This document shows positions 32,459 through 41,813 of a stretch of DNA of 48,495 bases, in pieces. Source of the stretch: Hyphomicrobiales bacterium (GTDB lineage: Bacteria; Pseudomonadota; Alphaproteobacteria; Rhizobiales; Rhizobiaceae). Below the pieces are notes generated by a model. That model did no database searches. It saw nothing but the letters and a program-made list of their open reading frames with translations, and was not told the origin of the DNA. The DNA is taken from contig UEIF01000026.1 of the NCBI GenBank assembly GCA_900468805.1, positions 107,584 through 156,078 on the forward strand, given 5' to 3'. Every line of letters starts with the position of its first letter. The stretch's first letter is position 1. A program made the position numbers and the translations under genes.

Positions 32459-32985
32459 TGCGCGCATCCCTTGAAATCGAGGACATCCCAGGGCGCGACC
32501 TTTGCCTTGCCCTCACCCCAGGCGGAAGACTGGCGGATCGCCGGGCCGAGGCCGGGAAAGACGATCTTTTCCGCTGCCGGACTGTCGCCGGACTGTAGAT
32601 TATCGAGCCCGCCATCAGCACTTGAACGATAGACGAAGCCTTGCCAGACCGTGCAGGCATCGAGATCGTCACCTGTGACATCGCCATCGGGGCAGTTGAA
32701 AAGCACCATGCCCATCGTGCGCCCCGGATCGTCCGACGGCATGACATAGCCGTCCATGACAACGGGGGTCTTGAGCGCACTGAGCTTGAACTGATGGCTT
32801 GACGTCACGGCTTCAGAAGTAATCGGCGAAAAGCGCAGCTCGTAGGCACCGTCGCGATCCCCATAGATCGCCTTGCCCTGCTTGCATTCGGCGGCGATGG
32901 CCGACGCCGGCGCACAGGAAAGCGCGGCAATGACAATCGCAGTCAGACCTTTTCGCTTCGTCAGCATGCGCCCTACCCCGCTCAT
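32455..32985 (-). CDS. Secreted protein of unknown function in the TCA operon
   Basis: A 176-residue protein with a signal peptide (LTAIVIAALSCAPASAIAA, cleavage near AIAA-EC). The mature part has four cysteines (in AECKQG, FNCPDG, DACTVW and FKGCAQ) that could form two disulfides in the periplasm. There is no motif I recognise. It overlaps both neighbours by ATGA (start with the DUF4241 stop, stop with the SDR start). It is probably co-translated with the DUF4241 protein. Confidence 0.75.
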   Translation of the reverse strand: MSGVGRMLTKRKGLTAIVIAALSCAPASAIAAECKQGKAIYGDRDGAYELRFSPITSEAVTSSHQFKLSALKTPVVMDGYVMPSDDPGRTMGMVLFNCPDGDVTGDDLDACTVWQGFVYRSSADGGLDNLQSGDSPAAEKIVFPGLGPAIRQSSAWGEGKAKVAPWDVLDFKGCAQ

Positions 32986-33722
32986 TGGTGGTTCGGCTCT
33001 CTACGCCCGTCGGCATTCTCGACGACTTGGAAATCCGTCAGTAGCACCAGCGGGTGTTCATTCTTGTCCATCCCCCAGAATACCGGATAGGAGCCATCGC
33101 CCCAGCCGCTCCAGAACATCGCCACATTGCCCTTCTTGCCGGCGATCGGCCGGTGCAGGTCATAGACCCCCTTGTTGGCATCGAGTTCGGAGGCGACTAC
33201 GTCATAATAGTTCACGTCGGAATCCGGCTTTGCAGCCTGCACCTGCTGCTCGCGTTCCCCGATCAGATCAAGCGTATCGGCATCCATGTAACTGCCGAGG
33301 CCGGCATCGACGGGATAGCCGAAGATCTCGTCGTCCTTCAGCGTGCCGACATCCTGGCCCGGCACGGTCGCAAGTTCCCAGTGATCGGGCTTGCCTTCGG
33401 CAAAGCGCATGCTCGCCGCCGCAACCCGCCCGAAAGCCTCATAGAGCCGCACAGGATACTCGCCGACGGGAACCGTTTTCGACAATGCCGACCGGTCCGG
33501 CTGCGCTAAGGGATCGGCGGCAACGATATGGCCGGAGGTCAGCTCGACATTGCCCATATCGACGGTCTTGATGGAGCGTGCGGAAAGTTCCGTATTATCG
33601 AGCGACACAAGGTCGAAATTGCTGCTCGCCTTGCTGACATCGAAGGCAAGAGCCGAGACCGGCATGAAGGCAACCGTGGCGCAAAACACTGCGCCCGCCG
33701 CTTTCATCATCCGGTCTCGCAT
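32982..33722 (-). CDS. Secreted DUF4241-domain protein in the TCA operon
   Basis: A 246-residue protein with an N-terminal signal peptide (KAAGAVFCATVAFMPVSALA-FD). The body matches DUF4241 as I know it: PVGEYPVRLYEAFGR, ATVPGQDVGTLKDDEIFGYPVDAGLGSYMD, and the C-terminal GWGDGSYPVFWGMDKNEHP. DUF4241 proteins are uncharacterised; some are cytosolic and lie near polymorphic toxin systems, but this one is exported and sits 15 bases after sucB. Periplasmic location is inferred from the signal. Function unknown. Confidence 0.8.
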   Translation of the reverse strand: MRDRMMKAAGAVFCATVAFMPVSALAFDVSKASSNFDLVSLDNTELSARSIKTVDMGNVELTSGHIVAADPLAQPDRSALSKTVPVGEYPVRLYEAFGRVAAASMRFAEGKPDHWELATVPGQDVGTLKDDEIFGYPVDAGLGSYMDADTLDLIGEREQQVQAAKPDSDVNYYDVVASELDANKGVYDLHRPIAGKKGNVAMFWSGWGDGSYPVFWGMDKNEHPLVLLTDFQVVENADGRREPNHQ

Positions 33723-33737
33723 GGCAGATCGCTCCGC

Positions 33738-35006
33738 TTAGAGGTCCAGAACCAGGCGTTCCGGATCTTCCAGGCTTTCCTTGACGCGCACGAGGAAGGT
33801 CACGGCTTCCTTACCGTCAACGATACGGTGGTCGTAGGACAGCGCCAGATACATCATCGGGCGGATGACGACCTGGCCGCCGATGGCGACCGGACGCTCC
33901 TGGATCTTGTGCATGCCGAGAATGCCCGACTGCGGTGCGTTCAGGATCGGCGAGGACATCAGCGAGCCGTAGACACCACCGTTGGTGATCGTGAAGGTGC
34001 CGCCCTGCATCTCAGCCATGGAGAGCGAGCCGTCACGGGCTGCCTTGGCGAGACGGCCGAGTTCCTTCTCGATTTCGGCGATCGACATCTGGTCGGCGTC
34101 ACGGATGACCGGAACGACGAGGCCTTTGTCGGTGCCGACGGCCATGCCGACGTGGCAATAGTTCTTGTAGATGAGGTCGGTACCGTCGATCTCGGCGTTG
34201 ACGGCCGGCAGTTCCTTCAGGGCGTGTGTGACGGCCTTGGTGAAGAAGCCCATGAAGCCGAGCTTCACGCCATGCTTCTTCTCGAAGACATCCTTGTACT
34301 TGTTGCGCAGGTCCATGACGGCCTTCATGTCCACCTCGTTGTAGGTGGTCAGCATGGCAGCCGTGTTCTGTGCATCCTTGAGGCGCTTGGCAATCGTCTG
34401 GCGCAGGCGCGTCATCTTCACGCGCTCTTCGCGGCCGGCATCCTCGACCGTCGACGGACCACGCGGCGCAGCCGGGGCAGCGGCGACCGGAGCTGCGGCA
34501 GCCTTGGCGACAGCAGCGATGACGTCACCCTTCAGAACCTGGCCGCGCTTGCCGCTGCCATCGACCTGATCGGCGGAGAGATTGTTTTCTGCGAGCATCT
34601 TCGCTGCAGCCGGGGCCGGCGGCATGGAGGATACGGAAGCGCTCGAAGCAGCTGCGGCTGCAGTAGCCGGTGCGGCAGGAGCAGCAGGCGTCGGAACCGG
34701 AGCGGCAGGCGCTGCTGCCGGGACAGCGGCAGCCGGGGCAGCAGCAGCCGGGGCAGCAGCGGCGGCTGCACCTTCGGCGATCTGGCCGAGAAGGGCGCCG
34801 AGGCCAACCGTCTCGCCAGCCTGGGCAACGATTTCCGAAAGCGTGCCGGAAGCCGGAGCCGGAACTTCGATGGTCACCTTGTCGGTTTCAAGCTCGAGAA
34901 TCGGCTCGTCGGCCTTGATGACGTCGCCGACCTTCTTGAACCAGGTGCCGACGGTTGCCTCGCTGACGGATTCACCGAGTGTTGGAACGCGGATTTCTGT
35001 GGCCAT
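33738..35006 (-). CDS. sucB: 2-oxoglutarate dehydrogenase E2, dihydrolipoyl succinyltransferase
   Basis: A 422-residue E2 core. The single lipoyl domain occupies residues 1-77 with the lipoylated Lys in ELETDKVTIEV (about residue 43). A long Ala/Pro-rich flexible linker (about 80-130) leads to the E1/E3-binding domain (AKMLAENNLSADQVDGSGKRGQVLKGDV) and the catalytic domain ending in the active-site LSYDHRIVDGKE. It transfers the succinyl group to CoA. Confidence 0.97.
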   Translation of the reverse strand: MATEIRVPTLGESVSEATVGTWFKKVGDVIKADEPILELETDKVTIEVPAPASGTLSEIVAQAGETVGLGALLGQIAEGAAAAAAPAAAAPAAAVPAAAPAAPVPTPAAPAAPATAAAAASSASVSSMPPAPAAAKMLAENNLSADQVDGSGKRGQVLKGDVIAAVAKAAAAPVAAAPAAPRGPSTVEDAGREERVKMTRLRQTIAKRLKDAQNTAAMLTTYNEVDMKAVMDLRNKYKDVFEKKHGVKLGFMGFFTKAVTHALKELPAVNAEIDGTDLIYKNYCHVGMAVGTDKGLVVPVIRDADQMSIAEIEKELGRLAKAARDGSLSMAEMQGGTFTITNGGVYGSLMSSPILNAPQSGILGMHKIQERPVAIGGQVVIRPMMYLALSYDHRIVDGKEAVTFLVRVKESLEDPERLVLDL

Positions 35007-35037
35007 TGTTCAAATCCTGATTGTGCTTGTTATCGTG

Positions 35038-35355
35038 TTAGACGGCGGACCCGGCCTGCTGCCGGAGAATGACTGAAGGCATTGGCAAGACATCGAAACG
35101 AAAACCGAAGCCGGAAGTGACGATCGGGTCCGCATCGGCAAGCGCCTGCGCTGCTGCCTGGTCCGCAACCTCGACGACCGCGATGCCGAAAGCCCCTTTC
35201 CCCTCGAAGACAGGACCGACGGCAATCGCCGATCCCACTAGAGCGTTCTGGTGCCAGTATTCGGCATGGCGCTTCATCGCCGCCATTTCCTCCCCGGTCC
35301 CGTCATGCGGGAACGTGGGGCGCGGCGGCACAAGTCTCATGAAGAAATATGCCAT
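35038..35355 (-). CDS. YciI-family protein between sucA and sucB
   Basis: A 105-residue cytoplasmic protein of the YCII-related fold: MAYFFMRLVPPRPTFPHD, MKRHAEYWHQNALVGSAIAVGPVF, GIAVVEVADQAAAQALADADP and the terminal GFGFRFDVLPM. The His and Asp residues conserved in the family are present (in RHAEYW and DADP). GAGGGGG lies just upstream of the ATG. It sits 17 bases after sucA and 31 before sucB, so it is co-transcribed with 2-oxoglutarate dehydrogenase. No enzymatic role is established for close homologues that I know of. Confidence 0.8.
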   Translation of the reverse strand: MAYFFMRLVPPRPTFPHDGTGEEMAAMKRHAEYWHQNALVGSAIAVGPVFEGKGAFGIAVVEVADQAAAQALADADPIVTSGFGFRFDVLPMPSVILRQQAGSAV

Positions 35356-35372
35356 CACGCCCCCTCTTTTTG

Positions 35373-38357
35373 TTAGCCGCCCAGCGCATCCTCGAGGAAC
35401 GCGGCGAGCTGCGACAGATGCTTGGACATCAGGCCCGTTGCCGGCGAAGCGGCGGCCGGGCGTCCCGTGTAGCGAACGCGCTGATACTTCGCATCGATAT
35501 GGGCGAGAACCCATTCGAGATACGGGTCGATGAACGACCAGGCGCCCATGTTCTTCGGCTCTTCCTGGCACCAAACCATCTCGGCGTTGCGGAAGCGGGA
35601 CAGCTCGTTGATGAGCGCCTTGGCCGGGAACGGATAGAGCTGTTCGATGCGCAGCAGGTAGATGTCGTCGATGCCGCGCTTTTCGCGCTCTTCCAGCAGG
35701 TCGTAATAGACCTTGCCGGTGCAGATGACGACGCGACGGATCTTGGCATCCTTCTGCAGCTTGATCGGACCGTCCTTGATGACCTCCGCATCGTCCCACA
35801 GGAGACGGTGGAAGGAGGATTCGCCGGCCATTTCGGCAAGCGTCGAGACCGCGCGCTTGTGGCGCAGCAGCGACTTCGGCGTCATCAGGACCAGCGGCTT
35901 GCGGAAGTCGCGCTTCAGCTGGCGACGCAGGATGTGGAAGTAGTTCGCCGGCGTCGTGACGTTGGCGACCTGCATGTTGTCTTCCGCGCAAAGCTGGAGA
36001 TAACGCTCCAGACGGGCGGACGAGTGTTCCGGACCCTGGCCTTCATAACCGTGCGGCAAAAGGCAGACGAGGCCCGACATGCGCAGCCACTTGCGTTCGC
36101 CAGACGAGATGAACTGGTCGAAAACGACCTGCGCACCGTTTGCGAAGTCGCCGAACTGGGCTTCCCAGAGCGTCAGCGCATTCGGGCGAGCCAGTGAGTA
36201 GCCGTATTCGAAGCCGAGAACGGCCTCTTCCGAAAGCATCGAATTGATGACTTCGTAACGGCCCTGCGTTGGCGACAGGTTTGCCAGCGGAATGTAGCGC
36301 TCTTCCGTTTCCTGATCGTAGAGAACCGAATGACGCTGCGAGAAGGTGCCGCGTTCGCAATCCTGACCGGACAGACGGATCTTGTGGCCCTCTACGACGA
36401 GCGCACCGAAAGCCAGCGCCTCGGCCATAGCCCAGTCGAGGCCTTCGCCGCTCTGGATCATGTTGGCGCGGTTTTCCATGAAGCGCTGGATCGTGCGGTG
36501 CGCATTGAAGCCCGCAGGAATTTCCGACAGCTTGCGGCCGATATCCTTGAGCGTCTTCATCGGTACGGCGGTCTTGCCGCGGCGCTGTTCGTCGGCATTG
36601 TCGGCCGTGCGCAGGCCGGACCATTCGCCGTCCAGCCAGTCGGCCTTGTTCGGCTTGTAGTGCTGGCCAGCCTCGAACTCCTGCTCGAGATGGGCGCGCC
36701 AGTCGGCCTTCATCTTTTCGACTTCGCCGTCGGTCAGCAGGCTTTCGCGAACGAGACGGTCAGCATAGAGCTGCAGGACCGTCTTGTGACCACGAATGAC
36801 CTTGTACATCTTCGGCTGCGTGAAGGACGGCTCGTCGCCTTCATTATGGCCGTAGCGGCGGTAGCAGAACATGTCGAGCACGACAGGCTTGTGGAACTTC
36901 ATGCGAAATTCCATCGCGATCTTCGCCGCATAGACCACGGCTTCCGGATCGTCGCCGTTGACGTGCAGGATCGGTGCTTCGATCATCTTGGCGACGTCGG
37001 ACGGATAGGGCGACGAGCGTGAAAAGGCCGGGTTCGTGGTGAAGCCGATCTGGTTGTTGATGATGACATGCATGGTGCCGGCAACGCGATGACCGCGCAG
37101 ACCGGACAGGCCGAGGATTTCGGCAATGACACCCTGGCCGGCAAAGGCCGCGTCGCCGTGGATCAGAAGCGGCAGAACCTTGGAGCGTTCCGACAGCGGG
37201 ATGATGTCACCGTCCCAGACGGCTGCACTCATGTCCTGCTTGGCGCGAACTTTGCCCATGACGACAGGGTCGACGATTTCGAGATGCGAGGGGTTCGCCG
37301 TCAGCGAGACGTGCACCTTGTTGCCGTCGAATTCGCGGTCCGAGGAAGCACCGAGATGGTATTTCACGTCGCCCGAACCTTCGACTTCGTCAGGCGCGTA
37401 GGAGCCGCCCTTGAACTCGTGGAAGATGGCACGGTGCGGCTTGCCCATGACCTGGGAAAGTACGTTCAGGCGACCGCGATGGGCCATGCCGAACACGGCT
37501 TCCTTGAGGCCGAGATGACCGCCGCGCTTGAGGATCTGTTCGAGTGCCGGGATCAGCGATTCACCGCCGTCGAGGCCGAAGCGCTTGGTGCCCTTGAACT
37601 TGACGTCGAGGAACTGCTCGTAGCCTTCGGCTTCGACGAGCTTGGCGAGGATAGCCTTCTTGCCTTCAGGCGAGAAGGCAACGCCCTTGTCCGGACCTTC
37701 GATACGTTCCTGGATCCAGGCCTTCTCTTCCGGATTGGAGATGTGCATGAATTCGACGCCGAGCGTCGAGCAATAGGTGCGCTCGAGGATCTCGATCATC
37801 TCGCGCAGGGTCGCATATTCAAGGCCGAGCACGTTGTCGATGAAGATCTTGCGATCGTAGTCGGCAGCCGTGAAGCCGTAATTCTCGGGCGAAAGCTCGT
37901 GATAGTCTTCGACCGGAGCGGCGATGCCGAGCGGATCGAGCTTGGCGTGCAGGTGGCCGCGCATGCGATAGGCACGGATCATCATGATGGCGCGGACGGA
38001 ATCGCGCGTCGCCTGCAGCACGTCGGCTGCGCCTGCCGGCTGACCAGCGGCTTCGGCCTTCGCCTTTACCTTGGTCTCGATGACCTTTTCGACGATGCCC
38101 CAGTCACCGTCGAGCGCCGAGACGAGATCGCCGCTTGCCTGAAGCGGCCAGTTCTTCTTGCGCCAGGAAGCCCCCTTGGCCGCCTTCTTCACATCAGCAG
38201 GATCCTCTTCCAGCGCCTTGAAGAAGGACCGCCACTGATCGTCGACCGAGTTGGGATCGTCTTCATAACGGGCGTAGAGCTGCTCGATATAGGCAGCGTT
38301 GGCGCCATCCAGAAACGAGGTGATCTGAAATTGCTCGTTGGCTTCTTGCCGTGCCAT
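35373..38357 (-). CDS. sucA: 2-oxoglutarate dehydrogenase E1 component
   Basis: The 994-residue thiamine-diphosphate enzyme that decarboxylates 2-oxoglutarate and passes succinyl to SucB. The N-terminal E2-binding helix (FLDGANAAYIEQLYARYEDDP) is followed by GMAHRGRLNVLSQVMGKP, HGDAAFAGQG and INNQIGFTTNP of the cofactor core; LLPHGYEGQGPEHSSARLER is in the C-terminal half. ATG 38357 (MARQEANEQF) matches family starts; further upstream in-frame starts would lengthen it by 33 unusual residues. Confidence 0.97.
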   Translation of the reverse strand: MARQEANEQFQITSFLDGANAAYIEQLYARYEDDPNSVDDQWRSFFKALEEDPADVKKAAKGASWRKKNWPLQASGDLVSALDGDWGIVEKVIETKVKAKAEAAGQPAGAADVLQATRDSVRAIMMIRAYRMRGHLHAKLDPLGIAAPVEDYHELSPENYGFTAADYDRKIFIDNVLGLEYATLREMIEILERTYCSTLGVEFMHISNPEEKAWIQERIEGPDKGVAFSPEGKKAILAKLVEAEGYEQFLDVKFKGTKRFGLDGGESLIPALEQILKRGGHLGLKEAVFGMAHRGRLNVLSQVMGKPHRAIFHEFKGGSYAPDEVEGSGDVKYHLGASSDREFDGNKVHVSLTANPSHLEIVDPVVMGKVRAKQDMSAAVWDGDIIPLSERSKVLPLLIHGDAAFAGQGVIAEILGLSGLRGHRVAGTMHVIINNQIGFTTNPAFSRSSPYPSDVAKMIEAPILHVNGDDPEAVVYAAKIAMEFRMKFHKPVVLDMFCYRRYGHNEGDEPSFTQPKMYKVIRGHKTVLQLYADRLVRESLLTDGEVEKMKADWRAHLEQEFEAGQHYKPNKADWLDGEWSGLRTADNADEQRRGKTAVPMKTLKDIGRKLSEIPAGFNAHRTIQRFMENRANMIQSGEGLDWAMAEALAFGALVVEGHKIRLSGQDCERGTFSQRHSVLYDQETEERYIPLANLSPTQGRYEVINSMLSEEAVLGFEYGYSLARPNALTLWEAQFGDFANGAQVVFDQFISSGERKWLRMSGLVCLLPHGYEGQGPEHSSARLERYLQLCAEDNMQVANVTTPANYFHILRRQLKRDFRKPLVLMTPKSLLRHKRAVSTLAEMAGESSFHRLLWDDAEVIKDGPIKLQKDAKIRRVVICTGKVYYDLLEEREKRGIDDIYLLRIEQLYPFPAKALINELSRFRNAEMVWCQEEPKNMGAWSFIDPYLEWVLAHIDAKYQRVRYTGRPAAASPATGLMSKHLSQLAAFLEDALGG

Positions 38358-38477
38358 GGTGTTACGCGGACGCTTCCGCCCGCCTCCTGACTTAGATGAA
38401 TTTGCCGGCTTCATCGCCGGCTGCCGCATTTCGATTGCCGCCTGTCCGCGGCGCATCCGTATTTCGCAAATGGAGAG

Positions 38478-38511
38478 CCGGACGGAAGCCGGAATGCCTT
38501 CTTCCGTCCGG
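38478..38511. repeat. Strong stem-loop between sucD and sucA
   Basis: Perfect 11-bp arms CCGGACGGAAG (38478-38488) and CTTCCGTCCGG (38501-38511) with a 12-base loop, 15 bases after the sucD stop. No T-run follows on the minus strand, so it is not a classical terminator. It may shield or process the polycistronic mRNA and set different levels of sucCD and sucAB. Confidence 0.6.
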
Positions 38512-38525
38512 GTATGTAAGTTGGC

Positions 38526-39428
38526 TTAGCCCTTGAGGACTTCAACCAGCGTCTTGCCGAGGCGGGCCGGAGACGGCGACACCTTGATGCCAGCCGATTC
38601 CATCGCCGCGATCTTCGATTCGGCGTCGCCCTTGCCGCCGGAAACCACAGCACCGGCATGGCCCATGGTGCGGCCCTTCGGCGCCGTGCGGCCCGCGATG
38701 AAGCCGGCCATCGGCTTCTTGCGGCCCTTCTTGGCTTCGTCCTTGAGGAACTGGGCGGCGTCTTCTTCAGCCGCACCGCCGATTTCGCCGATCATGATGA
38801 TCGAGGTCGTGGCTTCGTCGGCCAGGAACATCTCGAGCACGTCGATGAACTCGGTGCCCTTGACCGGGTCGCCGCCGATGCCGACAGCAGTCGTCTGGCC
38901 GAGACCTTCATTGGAGGTCTGGAAGACGGCTTCGTAGGTCAGCGTGCCCGAACGGGAAACGATCCCGACCGAACCCTTGCGGAAGATCGAGCCCGGCATG
39001 ATGCCGATCTTGCATTCTTCCGGCGTCATGATGCCCGGGCAGTTCGGTCCGAGCAGGCGCGACTTGGAGCGCTCGAGGCGAGCCTTGACGCGCACCATGT
39101 CCAGGACTGGGATGCCTTCAGTAATGCAGGTGATGAACGGGATCTCGGCGTCGATCGCTTCGATGATCGCATCAGCTGCACCTGCCGGCGGAACATAGAT
39201 GACGGACGCGTCGGCGCCGGTCTTTTCCTTGCCTTCGGCAACGGTTGCGAAGATCGGCAGGCTTTCGCCCTTCGAGCCGGTCCAGGTTTCTCCACCCTTC
39301 TTCGGGTGGATACCGCCGACCATCTGCGTGCCGTAATAAGCAAGCGCCTGTTCGGTGTGAAACGTGCCGGTCTTGCCGGTCAGACCCTGAACGAGGATCT
39401 TGGTGTCTTTATTGACGAGAATAGACAT
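38526..39428 (-). CDS. sucD: Succinyl-CoA synthetase alpha subunit
   Basis: A 300-residue alpha subunit with the CoA-binding Rossmann domain (VQGLTGKTGTFHTEQALAYY) and the active-site region GRTAPKGRTMGHAGAVVSGG, whose His is phosphorylated during turnover. NCPGIMTPEECKIGIMP is conserved. ATG 39428 (MSILVNKDTK) is used, in line with family length. With SucC it makes ATP or GTP from succinyl-CoA. Confidence 0.97.
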   Translation of the reverse strand: MSILVNKDTKILVQGLTGKTGTFHTEQALAYYGTQMVGGIHPKKGGETWTGSKGESLPIFATVAEGKEKTGADASVIYVPPAGAADAIIEAIDAEIPFITCITEGIPVLDMVRVKARLERSKSRLLGPNCPGIMTPEECKIGIMPGSIFRKGSVGIVSRSGTLTYEAVFQTSNEGLGQTTAVGIGGDPVKGTEFIDVLEMFLADEATTSIIMIGEIGGAAEEDAAQFLKDEAKKGRKKPMAGFIAGRTAPKGRTMGHAGAVVSGGKGDAESKIAAMESAGIKVSPSPARLGKTLVEVLKG

Positions 39429-39447
39429 TCTTTCAGATCCTTCAAAA

Positions 39448-40641
<1,194 letters not shown>

Positions 40642-40677
40642 GGGTTTGTCCCTATTTCGATTGCTTCAGCGCACCAA

Positions 40678-41640
40678 TTACTTGAGGGAGGGCGCGATGT
40701 TGATGCAGGCTTCGCAGAGACCGGCAACGGCGCCGACGGACTTGTCGAAGGCTTCCTTCTCGGCCTTGTTGAGATCGATCTCGATGATGCGCTCGATGCC
40801 GCCAGCACCGATCACGGTGGGCACGCCGACATACATGTCCTTCACGCCATACTGGCCGGAGAGATAGGCAGCGCACGGCAGAACGCGCTTCTTGTCCTTG
40901 AGGTAGGATTCAGCCATTTCGATCGCCGAAGCGGCCGGAGCGTAGTAGGCAGAACCGGTCTTCAGGAGACCGACGATTTCGGCGCCGCCATCACGGGTAC
41001 GCTGGATGATCTCTTCGAGGCGCTCCTTGGTGACCCAGCCCATGGTGACGAGGTCAGTGAGCGGAATGCCGCCGACCGTTGAGTAACGAGCGAGCGGCAC
41101 CATCGTGTCGCCGTGACCACCGAGAACGAAAGCCGTGACGTCCTGAACGGAAACGTTGAATTCCTTGGCGAGGAAGAGACGGAAGCGCGAGGAGTCGAGA
41201 ACGCCGGCCATGCCGACGACCTTGTTGGCCGGCAGGCCCGAGAACTTCTGCAGAGCCCAGACCATGGCGTCGAGCGGGTTGGTGATGCAGATCACGAAAG
41301 CGTTCGGGGCATATTTCTTGATGCCGGCGCCGACCTGCTCCATGACCTTGAGGTTGATGCCGAGAAGGTCGTCGCGGCTCATGCCCGGCTTGCGCGGAAC
41401 GCCGGCGGTGACGATGCAGACGTCGGCGCCTTCGATCGCGGAATAGTCGCTGGCGCCAGTCAGATTGGCATCGAAGCCTTCGACGGGGGAGGACTGTGCG
41501 ATGTCGAGACCCTTGCCCTGGGGAATGCCGTCGGCAATGTCGAAGAGGACGATGTCGCCCAGTTCCTTCAGGCCGGCGAGATGCGCCAGCGTGCCACCAA
41601 TCATGCCAGAACCGATAAGTGCGATCTTGTTACGCGCCAT
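40678..41640 (-). CDS. mdh: Malate dehydrogenase (LDH-like type)
   Basis: A 320-residue NAD-dependent malate dehydrogenase. The Rossmann motif IGSGMIGGTLAHLA opens the protein; the substrate loop has GVPRKPGMSRDDLLGIN and the catalytic pair lies in NPLDAMVW and FVLGGHGDTMVPL. The loop residue Arg in PRKPG marks malate, not lactate, as substrate. AAGGA lies eight bases before the ATG. It is the first gene of the TCA operon that ends with lpdA. Confidence 0.97.
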   Translation of the reverse strand: MARNKIALIGSGMIGGTLAHLAGLKELGDIVLFDIADGIPQGKGLDIAQSSPVEGFDANLTGASDYSAIEGADVCIVTAGVPRKPGMSRDDLLGINLKVMEQVGAGIKKYAPNAFVICITNPLDAMVWALQKFSGLPANKVVGMAGVLDSSRFRLFLAKEFNVSVQDVTAFVLGGHGDTMVPLARYSTVGGIPLTDLVTMGWVTKERLEEIIQRTRDGGAEIVGLLKTGSAYYAPAASAIEMAESYLKDKKRVLPCAAYLSGQYGVKDMYVGVPTVIGAGGIERIIEIDLNKAEKEAFDKSVGAVAGLCEACINIAPSLK

Positions 41641-41702
41641 TTCGCTTTTCCTTTGCGATCAAATTCGTCGGGCGACGCGCGGGCATCGCCCAATGTCGCA
41701 AT

Positions 41703-41731
41703 CGCATAGACCTAAAGCCAAAAAATGGCAA
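41703..41731 (-). promoter_or_regulatory. Candidate promoter of the mdh-suc-lpdA operon
   Basis: Minus strand: -35 TTGCCA (41726-41731), 17-base spacer, -10 TATGCG (41703-41708), start near 41696 and a leader of about 55 bases. The -35 matches consensus in five of six positions, the -10 in three. Position relative to mdh is right; strength is uncertain. Confidence 0.35.
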
Positions 41732-41777
41732 TGCATTATTTTTGGTGCAGCAATTTCAATCGTTTAGATATTAAAAT

Positions 41778-41795
41778 TCTTACGTAAACGTAAGA
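41778..41795. promoter_or_regulatory. TCTTACGT-AA-ACGTAAGA palindrome upstream of mdh
   Basis: A perfect inverted repeat with 8-bp arms and a 2-base centre in the zapE-mdh intergenic region, about 80 bases upstream of the candidate mdh start site. AT-rich flanks and lack of a following T-run argue against a terminator. TTACGT-N2-ACGTAA resembles operators of MerR-type catabolic regulators as I recall them, but the binding protein is unknown. Confidence 0.55.
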
Positions 41796-41813
41796 TAAAT
41801 TGTCACCAAAGTG

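Noticed and set aside
32982..33722. DUF4241 as immunity protein of a toxin pair
   Set aside because: It has a signal peptide and its partner gene product shows no toxin domain; the location is a core metabolic operon.
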